DNA of 64,000 nt from an uncultured Vicinamibacterales bacterium (GTDB taxonomy: Bacteria > Acidobacteriota > Vicinamibacteria > Vicinamibacterales > UBA8438). The number at the start of each line of letters is the position of its first letter. The stretch's first letter is position 1. Under the pieces are notes generated by a model, which was given only the letters and a program-made list of their open reading frames with translations, was not told where the DNA came from and did not search any database. The stretch is taken from positions 3,496,001-3,560,000 of the forward strand of contig OY282382.1 in assembly GCA_958295905.1 (NCBI GenBank). The letters run 5' to 3'. Shown here piece after piece: positions 43,335 to 50,542 of this stretch. The translations under genes and the position numbers were made by a program.

Positions 43335-43894
43335 TCACCGCGGTTGGCTGACGACGTCGATCATGGCCGGCTCGCCGGCCTTGGGCACGTGGTCGCAGTA
43401 GGCGTTGTAGATCGCCATCGAGGCGTGCTGGATGCCCACCGTCCCGTGCAGCAGCGCCATCATCGGTTTGCCGGCGACCTTGGCGTAGCCGTGGCCATCC
43501 CCACTGCCGACTCTTCGTGCAGGCAGGTCAGGAACTCGGGCCTCCGGTTGCCGCCGTGGTTGACCATCGACTCCTGCAGCCCCTCGAAGCTCGAACCGCA
43601 GTTCGAGGCGCAGTACTCGATGTCGAGCGCCCGCAGCACGTCCACCACGTAGTCCGAGCCCGGATGCTCCACGATGTAGGTTTCGACGGCCCGCGACGGG
43701 GGCGGCGTCCGGGTCTCGCGCGCGAGCTGCGCCTCGGTCGGCGGCGGCGCGGCGGGACGTGCGGGGGCCGCCGGCTCCGCGCCGGCCGCGGGGTTCGCGA
43801 GGGTGGCCGCGCCGCCGGCGGCACCGGCCGCGGCGCCCTTCAGGAAACTCCGCCGGTCGACCGCCGCCGGCGGGTTCGCTGCGTGCTTCTTCAT
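43335..43894 (-). pseudogene. Remnant of an exported thiamine-diphosphate-dependent enzyme
   Basis: From ATG 43894 (MKKHAANPPAAVDRRSFLKG, a Tat leader) the frame runs through TYIVEHPGSDYVVDVLRALD to CLHEESAVGMA, a typical ThDP-enzyme N-terminal domain with its catalytic-type glutamate region, and then shifts by one base near 43490. In the next frame it continues GHGYAKVAGKPMMALLHGTV, GIQHASMAIYNAYCDHVP and jumps straight to KAGEPAMIDVVSQPR and TGA. The last segment is the normal C-terminus of such enzymes (GEPALVDVV.QPR), so most of the middle and C-terminal domains have been lost. Only about 185 of some 600 residues remain. It is dead. Confidence 0.85.
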
Positions 43895-43992
43895 GGCTGA
43901 AGTTCTCTCCCGGTGTCGTCCCGGCGCCGCCGCATGGATCGCCGCCGGACTTGGCGGGACGTCCGTCGGGCTTCCTTCCGCTTGCGTCGGCT

Positions 43993-44451
43993 CTACGGAT
44001 CGACGAAGTGAAAGTCGGCCGGTCCGTCGCGGCGCGCGAGCAGGACCGCGTCGGCCTCCTCGTGCGTGAACCACGCGTGATGCGCTTTCGCCGGGATGAT
44101 GACGTAGCTGCCGGGGGTGGCCGTGTAGCGGGTCCCGTCCATGACGACGTCCACGGCGCCTTCGAGCACGACCACCGTCTCGGTGTAGGTGTGCCAGTGC
44201 GGGGCGAACTCCGACCCCGACGGGAACCGCGCGAGATAGGTCGGGCCGCCCGTCTCCGGATCCGTGGCGACCGGCGCGTTGCGAATGCCGGCGGGGAAGC
44301 CCGGCGTGTTCGTCGGCGGCCCCCAGTCCGCCGCCTCCCACTGCAGTACGAGCGGCGACACCCCGTGCTGGACTTCCTGGGCGGCGGCGGGCGCCGCCAG
44401 CATGAACGCGGCGGCGAGCGGGCAGAGAGCCATCCGTCTCACGGTTCTCAC
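43993..44451 (-). CDS. Exported cupin-domain protein
   Basis: The 152-residue protein has a signal peptide (MALCPLAAAFMLAAPAAAQ). The cupin core shows FPSGSEFAPHWHTYTETVVV (motif 1, with HxH and E) and ATPGSYVIIPAKAHHAWFTH (motif 2), then LLARRDGPADFHFVDP. The metal-binding His/Glu residues are present, so it may be an enzyme or a sensor. The role is unknown. It lies upstream of the broken ThDP enzyme on the same strand. Confidence 0.88.
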   Translation of the reverse strand: MRTVRRMALCPLAAAFMLAAPAAAQEVQHGVSPLVLQWEAADWGPPTNTPGFPAGIRNAPVATDPETGGPTYLARFPSGSEFAPHWHTYTETVVVLEGAVDVVMDGTRYTATPGSYVIIPAKAHHAWFTHEEADAVLLARRDGPADFHFVDP

Positions 44452-44605
44452 CTACCTTATATGCAGTGTTTCGTTTCGGCGCACAGCGTATCGCCTTTCC
44501 TTGGACCGTGCAAACCTCCCGCTGGGTCCTCCTGGAGCGCTGCCATCGCGTCCCGCGGCACGGCCCGCTTCCCCTGCGCGGGCCTCGATGATGTCCTGCG
44601 TCCGC

Positions 44606-44709
44606 CGCTTCGTGCGGAGGGCCATGACGCCGGGGGGCCCTGGGGCGTGGGCATCCTGAGTGCGGTCTGGATGCAGGCCGCTTCGTGCGGAGGGCCATGA
44701 CGCCGGGGG
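44606..44709 (+). repeat. Direct repeat, 31 bp, period 73
   Basis: CGCTTCGTGCGGAGGGCCAT then GACGCCGGGGG is found at 44606 and 44679. No gene is seen in 44452-44873; the repeat takes up its centre. Confidence 0.85.
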
Positions 44710-44882
44710 CCCGCGCCGATGTCGGTCACCCAGCTCAACTGGGAGTCTTCGGTTCACGGCGCCTCCGTCGTGAGTCCGGCCACGCCGCGCCCGACGTTGC
44801 CGCGTCGATGCGATGGCCTGCCGACGGGAGTGCGCGACGGGTCGGTTTCCCCGCTGGCGTCGTTTCGTATATCGTGTTAGCT

Positions 44883-45704
44883 GTGACACTTCAGAGAGTC
44901 GACAGCTTGGTGCAAGCAGTGCGACAGCGGATCGAGACGGAGGGGTTGCGACCCTTCGCCACGCGGACCGGGATTCCTCTCGGCCAGCTTCGAAGCGTTG
45001 TCCAGGGCCGGGCGGCGCGATACACGACCCTTCAGTCGATTGCGTCGGTAATGGGGATGCGGTTGTTCATCGGTCCGGCGGAGTGGGGCAGCGGGGAGAC
45101 TCCGCCGCTCCCGGCGGAGATCGCCAAGGCGCTTCATCTGCCCTCGGACGCCACGGTCGTCGATGCGGTGGGTCTGATCGACAAGGATGCCATGGCGTCC
45201 AAGCTGCGTGAGGGGATGCGGGTGGTGCAGGATCTGACACAAAGTGCGGAGGTGGCGGCGGAGTTGCTGCCGCGGCTGGTCGGAGAGTCCTCGAAGACAC
45301 GGATGATGCCGTTCGCCGAGCACGTCCGGTTCAGGGCGGATACCGGCGAGGTGGAGTTCGAGGAGTCGGCTCACTTGCGGATAGCGGTGGCGGAGCAGGT
45401 CTTGCCGTCCTGGGCGCGAACGGACCACCTGACGTGCGTGCGGGCGGCCGGCGATTCGATGGAGCCCACGCTCCGGGACGGCGATCTCGTGGTCGTCGAT
45501 CAAGACCAACGGGCGGCCGTGGACGGTCAGATGTTCGTCTTGCGCACCGCCGAGGGGTTTGTCGTCAGGCGCGTGCGCCGGCTCGGTGGCCATTGGAATC
45601 TGGTCAGCGACAACCCGGCTCATCTGTCGAGACCCATGATGGAGGGCGATCGGATCGGGGGCCGGGTGGCGTGGTGGGGGCCGCACAGCGATGCGGTCGT
45701 CTGA
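44883..45704 (+). CDS. S24-family (LexA/CI-like) transcriptional regulator
   Basis: I take GTG 44883 (VTLQRVDSLVQAVRQRIETE); a GTG at 44874 is possible. The N-terminal 60 residues form a helix-turn-helix (FATRTGIPLGQLRSVVQGRA, then TTLQSIASVMGMRLFI). The C-terminal part is an S24 peptidase-like fold: CVRAAGDSMEPTLRDGDLVV with the G-DSMEPT nucleophile serine, and GQMFVLRTAEGFVVRRVRRL with a basic residue in the place of the catalytic lysine. This is the plan of phage-type CI and LexA-like repressors, which are cleaved on DNA damage. The DNA just upstream (TCGTATATCGTGTTAGC) is AT-richer and may be its promoter. Confidence 0.85.
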   Translation: MTLQRVDSLVQAVRQRIETEGLRPFATRTGIPLGQLRSVVQGRAARYTTLQSIASVMGMRLFIGPAEWGSGETPPLPAEIAKALHLPSDATVVDAVGLIDKDAMASKLREGMRVVQDLTQSAEVAAELLPRLVGESSKTRMMPFAEHVRFRADTGEVEFEESAHLRIAVAEQVLPSWARTDHLTCVRAAGDSMEPTLRDGDLVVVDQDQRAAVDGQMFVLRTAEGFVVRRVRRLGGHWNLVSDNPAHLSRPMMEGDRIGGRVAWWGPHSDAVV

Positions 45705-45734
45705 CCCGCGACGAGGAGGACGCCCCGATGGGCA

Positions 45735-46016
45735 TCAGCCCGGGCGCCGATCCGGGGGGGCGCTGCCCTCCGGGTTGTCGCGGGGCGGAACCGGCCTCGG
45801 GATGTCGGCCGGCCACGCGACGGTGTCGGGCCAGTTGTCCGAGAGAAAGCGCAGAGTCCGGTCCAGCCTTCGGGTCGTTATCGCGCCGCCGCGTTGCAGT
45901 CGGGCGACCGTGTCCCCACTCCCGGTCGCGAGACGGGACACGGTCGACACGCTCAGCCCCGTGTGCGTCGCGAACAAGCGCAAGAGCGAAACCAGACGGC
46001 CTGCCGTGCCGCACAT
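45735..46016 (-). CDS. Small helix-turn-helix regulator
   Basis: The 93-residue protein reads LVSLLRLFATHTGLSVSTVS, RLATGSGDTVARLQRGGAIT and TRRLDRTLRFLSDNWPDTVA: a short HTH (GLSVSTVSRLATGSGDTV) followed by a helix and a Pro/Arg tail. The ATG at 46016 lies inside a perfect palindrome (TGACACA-GCCAG-TGTGTCA), so the protein may repress itself by binding there; an internal start is possible. It is convergent with the S24 regulator gene. Confidence 0.65.
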   Translation of the reverse strand: MCGTAGRLVSLLRLFATHTGLSVSTVSRLATGSGDTVARLQRGGAITTRRLDRTLRFLSDNWPDTVAWPADIPRPVPPRDNPEGSAPPDRRPG

Positions 46017-46034
46017 GACACAGCCAGTGTGTCA
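46016..46034. promoter_or_regulatory. Perfect palindromic operator candidate
   Basis: TGACACAGCCAGTGTGTCA: 7-bp arms that are exact reverse complements with a 5-bp spacer, overlapping the start codon of the small HTH gene. The half-site GTGACAC also occurs at the start of the S24 gene (44883), which suggests a possible link between the two regulators. Confidence 0.6.
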
Positions 46035-46123
46035 CGACCGTGCCGGTTATGGCAAGCCGTTTCCGGGAGGGCGTGTTTCTTTCGGCACGACCCCGGCGGG
46101 CGTCCGCCTGCCGACCGGAGCCT

Positions 46124-46236
46124 GGGAGTCTGCGCCGCAGGAAATTCTGACTACCATATGTGGCGCAAGCGCTGGCGATTGACTACTACATATTGTGCCA
46201 GATCGGATCCAAAATCGTTCTACGGCGCAGACTCCC
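46124..46236. repeat. Family A-ended element with an AT-rich core, sister of 36631
   Basis: Left end GGGAGTCTGCGCCGCAGGAA; right end the reverse complement of GGGAGTCTGCGCCGTAGAAC. The core contains CTACCATATGTGGCGCAAGC, GACTACTACATATTGTGCC and GATCGGATCC, again much more AT-rich than the flanks. Confidence 0.75.
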
Positions 46237-46319
46237 AACCCGGAGAGCGTCGCCTGCGGCTCCGCTCACCGCCCAACCAACCCTCCAGAAGTCCGCGCCG
46301 TTCTACGGCGCAGACTCCT
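46211..46319 (-). repeat. Dispersed repeat family A, variant with GTGAGCGGAGCC arm
   Basis: On the minus strand GGAGTCTGCGCCGTAGAACG, then GGACTTCTGGAGGGTTGGTT, GCGGTGAGCGGAGCCGCAGG, CGACGCTCTCCGGGTTGGGA and another GTCTGCGCCGTAGAACG that is also the right end of the sister element. The elements thus share one end, as if nested or chained. Confidence 0.8.
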
Positions 46320-46345
46320 GGGGGGAGCAACCCGTCGCCCCGTCC

Positions 46346-47611
46346 TCAGCGCACTTCGGTATCGACCCCTTCCTCGCCTTCCGAGCGGGCGATGATCGCG
46401 GCGCCGCACGAGTCGCTGAAGACGTTGATGGCGGTGCGGTACATGTCGAGGGGGCGGTCGATGGCGAGCATCGCCAGCACGATCGCCTCGGCCTGCGGGT
46501 GGCCGCCCAGCCCGATGGCGTCGAGAACGATGAAGATGACCACCAGTCCCGCCGAAGGCACCGCCGCCGCTCCGATCGACGCGAGCAGCGCCGTCATCAC
46601 CGCCACCGCCTGAGCGCCGAGCGACAGATCGAACCCGATCACCTGCGCGATGAAGAGCGCCCCCACGCACTCGAAGACGGCGGTGCCGTCCATGTTCACG
46701 GTCGCCCCCATGGGGAGGACGAACGAGGACACCTTGTTCGAGACCCCCACCCGGCCCTGAACCGTCCGCAACGTCACCGGCAGGGTCGCGGCCGACGAGC
46801 TGGTCGAGAAGGCGATCAGCAACGGGTTGCGCAGGTTCTTGAAGTGGATGGCGGGGGAGATGCGCGCGAGCGCGATGAGGACGACGGGCAGGGTGACGAA
46901 CAGGTGGACGGTGAGCCCCGTCCCGACGGTCAGGAAGTACCGGATCAGGGGTGCGAACGACTCGAACCCGGTGGTGCCGACCATCCGCGTGATGAGCGCG
47001 AACACCCCGATGGGGAGCAGGGTGATGATGCCGGCGGTGAGGGCCACCATCGCCTGGAAGAACGCTTCGAAGAGCCCGAGCAGAGTGGTGCGGGGGCGGT
47101 CCGCCTTCAGCGTGGTTATCGCGGCGCCGAGGACGATGCTGAAGAAGATGACGGGCAGCATGTCGCCCGCGGCGGCCGCCGTCAGCACGTTCGGCGGCAC
47201 GATGTCGAGGAGCAGGTCGACCCCCGACGTGGGGATGTCGAGCTCGGGCATCTCGCCGCCCGCCGCCGCGTCGCCGAGGGAGGCGCCCACCCCGGGCTTG
47301 AACAGGTTGACGACGATCAGGCCGGTGGACGCGGCGAGGAAGCTCGTCAGCAGGTAGTAGCCGAGCGTCTTTCCGAAGAGGCGTCCGATGGCCCGGCCGC
47401 CCCCGATGGAGGCGACCCCGGAGACGATGGAGGCGAATACCAGGGGGACGATGATCATGCGCAGCAGGCGCATGAACAGATCCCCGATCCAGCCGATGGC
47501 GTTGGCCGCGCCCTCTCCGAAGATCAGGCCGGTCAGGGCGCCGAGGAGCATGGCGGCGAGCACCTGCCAGTGCAACTTGAGATACCAGATGCGGTCTTGG
47601 TTGATGTCCAT
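46346..47611 (-). CDS. Dicarboxylate/amino acid:cation symporter (SLC1/DAACS family)
   Basis: The 421-residue protein has eight transmembrane helices and two re-entrant loops, as in GltPh/DctA. Signature motifs are MLRMIIVPLVFASIVSGVAS, the serine-rich hairpin LLIAFSTSSSAATLPVTL, PMGATVNMDGTAVFECVGAL (NMDGT sodium site), AAVPSAGLVVIFIVL and DRPLDMYRTAINVFSDSCGA, where the D in MYRTAINVFSDS is the usual substrate-binding region. It imports glutamate, aspartate or C4-dicarboxylates with sodium or protons. Sodium coupling would tie in with the sodium pump at 29-34 kb. The specificity is not determined. Confidence 0.94.
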   Translation of the reverse strand: MDINQDRIWYLKLHWQVLAAMLLGALTGLIFGEGAANAIGWIGDLFMRLLRMIIVPLVFASIVSGVASIGGGRAIGRLFGKTLGYYLLTSFLAASTGLIVVNLFKPGVGASLGDAAAGGEMPELDIPTSGVDLLLDIVPPNVLTAAAAGDMLPVIFFSIVLGAAITTLKADRPRTTLLGLFEAFFQAMVALTAGIITLLPIGVFALITRMVGTTGFESFAPLIRYFLTVGTGLTVHLFVTLPVVLIALARISPAIHFKNLRNPLLIAFSTSSSAATLPVTLRTVQGRVGVSNKVSSFVLPMGATVNMDGTAVFECVGALFIAQVIGFDLSLGAQAVAVMTALLASIGAAAVPSAGLVVIFIVLDAIGLGGHPQAEAIVLAMLAIDRPLDMYRTAINVFSDSCGAAIIARSEGEEGVDTEVR

Positions 47612-47633
47612 GGTCTCAGGGGCGTTCGCGGGG

Positions 47634-48863
47634 TCAGGGGCGTTCGCGGGGAGTCGCGGCGGTGACGGGTGACCAGTTGGCGGCGCGCCGCTGGGCGGTG
47701 GCGAGGGGGCCGGGCGTCAACTGCTGCGCGACGATGGCGCGTCCCCGCAACAAGCTCGTCCGCGCCGGTTCCGCGGCCCGCGACGCGGCGAGGGTGAGCC
47801 ACACGTACGCGGCGACCAGGTCCTGCGGCACGCCGTCGCCGTTGGCGTGCATGATGCCGAGATTCTGCTGCGCCGCGGCATCGCCCTGGTCGGCGGCCCG
47901 GCGGAACCAGCGCGCCGCCTCACGTGCGTCCCGCGCGACCCCGGCGCCGGTATCGTAGCTCATCCCCAGGTTGAACTGAGCCCGGACGTGGCCCTGCTCG
48001 GCCGCGAGCCGGACCAGCCGGACCGCCTCCGCGAGGTCCCGCCCGACCCCCCGGCCGTTGAAGTACAGGTTGGCCAGCGCGAACTGCGCCTCCGCGTGGT
48101 TCTGGTCGGCCGCCCGCCGGATCCAGCGGACCGCCTCGGCGTCGTCCTCGGGCACCCCGGCGCCGGCGTCGTAGAGATAGCCGAGGGTGACCTGGGCGGC
48201 GGGGTCGCCCTGGACCGCCGCGAGGCGGTACCAGCGTACGGCGAGGGCGGGGTCCCGGTCGACGCCCGAGCCCGTCTCGTGCATGCTGGCGAGGGTGACC
48301 TGGGCGGCGGGGTTGCCCTGGGCCGCCGCCATCCGCACCCAGTGCGCCGCGCGCGACCGGTCCTGCGGGACGCCGCGGCCGTTGTAGTGCATCTGCCCGA
48401 GGTTGAACTGCGCCTCGGCGTGGCCCTGGTCGGCCGCGCGCCGGAACCAGCGGACCGCCTCGGCGTCGTCGCCGCCGACGCCGGCGCCGCGGGCATACAT
48501 CCGTCCGAGCCTGAACTGGGCCTCCCAGTGGTCCTGGTCGGCCGCCCGGCGGTACCACTGGACCGCCTCGGCGTCGTCCTCGGGCACCCCGAGACCGGCG
48601 TCGTAGCGGAGCCCCAGGGCGTGCTGGGCGCCGGCGTGGCCCTGGTCGGCGGCCAGCCGGTACCAGCGCGCGGCGCGCCCGTCGTCCTGCGGGACGCCGG
48701 TGCCGGACACGTGGAGGCGGGCGAGGTTGAACTGCGCCGCCGCATCGCCCGCCTCGGCCCGGGCGCGCAGTTCGCCGACGTCCCGCTGGGCCTGCGCGGG
48801 CGCCGCGAGCAGCGCCGCGCCCGCGCCGATGACGAGCCTCAGAAGCAGCGGATGCCGGCGCAC
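47634..48863 (-). CDS. Exported Sel1-repeat protein
   Basis: The 409-residue protein has a signal peptide (LVIGAGAALLAAPAQAQ), then about nine 36-residue Sel1-like repeats such as DGRAARWYRLAADQGHAGAQ, each with GxGVPxDDxEAVRWxRRAAD and AQFxLGxMYxxG. It forms an alpha-solenoid for protein contacts in the periplasm. The DNA repeats are near-identical, so the copy number may vary between strains. A short GGGGCGTTCGCGGGGTCA tandem lies just after the stop. Partner unknown. Confidence 0.93.
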   Translation of the reverse strand: MRRHPLLLRLVIGAGAALLAAPAQAQRDVGELRARAEAGDAAAQFNLARLHVSGTGVPQDDGRAARWYRLAADQGHAGAQHALGLRYDAGLGVPEDDAEAVQWYRRAADQDHWEAQFRLGRMYARGAGVGGDDAEAVRWFRRAADQGHAEAQFNLGQMHYNGRGVPQDRSRAAHWVRMAAAQGNPAAQVTLASMHETGSGVDRDPALAVRWYRLAAVQGDPAAQVTLGYLYDAGAGVPEDDAEAVRWIRRAADQNHAEAQFALANLYFNGRGVGRDLAEAVRLVRLAAEQGHVRAQFNLGMSYDTGAGVARDAREAARWFRRAADQGDAAAQQNLGIMHANGDGVPQDLVAAYVWLTLAASRAAEPARTSLLRGRAIVAQQLTPGPLATAQRRAANWSPVTAATPRERP

Positions 48864-48867
48864 GACT

Positions 48868-50538
48868 CTATCCCGCAGCGGGGATCGGCGCGGTGTCGAC
48901 GATGCCCGCGCCTTCCTCGACGGTGATCGTCCGGCCGGCGGGCACCGCGCCGAGCCGGTCCACCCGGCCGCTCGGCCAGGTGACGGTGACCGCGTCGGCC
49001 CGCGTCCGGTCGCCGAGGCCGAAGGTCACCGGCTGCTCGCTCTGCGACAGGTAGCTCGACCCCGTCTTGACCACCTGCCACCGGGTGCGTCCCCCCGCCG
49101 TCACGTCGATGCGGGCCCCGATGCCGTCGCGGTTCGAGGTCGTCCCCACGGTTCGGATGCGCAGCATTCGGTTCTCGTTGCCGCCGTCGTTGCGGAGCAG
49201 CCGCGGCGCGCCGCCGTTGGCGGTCACCAGCACGTCGAGGTCGCCGTCGCGGTCGAAATCGGCGTAGGCGGCGCCGCGCCCCACCTGGGGGGCCCCGAGG
49301 GCGGTGTCGGGGGCGGCCACCTCTTCGAACCGCCGCCCGCCGTCGTTGCGGAACAGTTGCGGCGGTTGCGCGTAGGTGATGCGGGCCTGCACCCGCTCGA
49401 CGTCGTCGGCGACGTGTCCGTTGGCGGCGAAGATGTCCGGCCAGCCGTCGAGGTCGAAGTCGAAGAAAAAGCAGCCGAACGTCAGGGTCAACAGGGTCGA
49501 CCGGCCGATGGCCGAGCGCGGTCCCTCGTCGATGAAGAGGCCGTTGCCCTCGTTGTGATAGAGGGCCATCATCTCGGTGGAGAAGTGGCCGATGACGAGG
49601 TCGGGCCGGCCCGAGCCGTCGTAGTCGGCGGCGTCGACCCCCATTCCCGCGCGGGCCACCCCCGCGTCGCTGAACGCCACCCCCGCGAGGACCCCGATGT
49701 CCTCGAACGTGCCGTCGCCGCGGTTCTCGAAGAGCTGGTCGGGCTGGGTGTCGTTGGCCACGAACAGGTCCATCCAGCCGTCGCCGTTGAAGTCGAGCAT
49801 GACGACGCCGAGCGCCTTCGCCGAGGGGGCGCGCACGCCGGCCGACGTCGTCACGTCCTCGAAAGTCGAGTCGCCCCGGTTCCGATAGAGCGTGCCGCTC
49901 TGCCCCTGATAGGACTCCGGCGTGCAGTACGACTTGGTGTCGCCGGTCAGCGAGCAGAACAGGTCGGTCTCCGGCGTCCAGCGCACGTAGTTGCCGACGA
50001 ACAGGTCGAGGCGCCCGTCCTTGTCGTAGTCGAACCAGAGGGCGGCGGTCGAGAACCCCGGGTCGCCGACCCCGGCCGACTCGGTGACGTCGGTGAACGT
50101 GCCGTCGCCCGCGCCCCGGAACAGGCGGTTGGGCCCGAGCACCGTGAGATAGACGTCGACGTGCCCGTCGTTGTCGAAGTCCGCGGCGGCGCCGCCCAGG
50201 CCGTACAGCGGCACGTCGAGCCCCGAGCCGCGGGTGATGTCGGTGAACGTCCCGTCCCGGTCGTTGCGGTACAACGCGGCGTGGGTCCCGGCCTCCCCCC
50301 GCTCGGGCCAGCCGGTGCCGTTGACGAGCAGCACGTCCTGCCAGCCGTCGCCGTCGGCGTCCAGCCACAGGACCCCCGAGCCGAAGGTCTCCGGCATGTA
50401 CTTGGCGCCGAAGGCGCCGGTGTTGTGGTCGAAACGGATGCCCGCAAGTTCGGTGACGTCGGTGAAGACCACCGGCGCGGCCGCCGCCGGGACGTTGGAA
50501 ACGGATACGGCGAGGGTCAGAGCCAGGAAGCGTGTCAT
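48868..50538 (-). CDS. CRTAC1-family FG-GAP/ASPIC protein, exported
   Basis: The 556-residue protein has a signal peptide (FLALTLAVSVSNVPAAAA), then integrin-type FG-GAP/VCBS repeats with DxDxDG calcium loops (LWLDADGDGWQDVLLVNGTG, AADFDNDGHVDVYLTVLG, LDFNGDGWMDLFVANDTQPD, DFDLDGWPDIFAANGHVADD) and a C-terminal ASPIC/UnbV domain (IRTVGTTSNRDGIGARIDVT, then WPSGRVDRL). Such proteins often sit beside TPR and cytochrome genes in Acidobacteriota. Its start is 4 bp from the stop of the pentahaem gene, so the two form an operon. The job is unknown; it may be a cell-surface scaffold. Confidence 0.92.
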   Translation of the reverse strand: MTRFLALTLAVSVSNVPAAAAPVVFTDVTELAGIRFDHNTGAFGAKYMPETFGSGVLWLDADGDGWQDVLLVNGTGWPERGEAGTHAALYRNDRDGTFTDITRGSGLDVPLYGLGGAAADFDNDGHVDVYLTVLGPNRLFRGAGDGTFTDVTESAGVGDPGFSTAALWFDYDKDGRLDLFVGNYVRWTPETDLFCSLTGDTKSYCTPESYQGQSGTLYRNRGDSTFEDVTTSAGVRAPSAKALGVVMLDFNGDGWMDLFVANDTQPDQLFENRGDGTFEDIGVLAGVAFSDAGVARAGMGVDAADYDGSGRPDLVIGHFSTEMMALYHNEGNGLFIDEGPRSAIGRSTLLTLTFGCFFFDFDLDGWPDIFAANGHVADDVERVQARITYAQPPQLFRNDGGRRFEEVAAPDTALGAPQVGRGAAYADFDRDGDLDVLVTANGGAPRLLRNDGGNENRMLRIRTVGTTSNRDGIGARIDVTAGGRTRWQVVKTGSSYLSQSEQPVTFGLGDRTRADAVTVTWPSGRVDRLGAVPAGRTITVEEGAGIVDTAPIPAAG

Positions 50539-50542
50539 CGGG

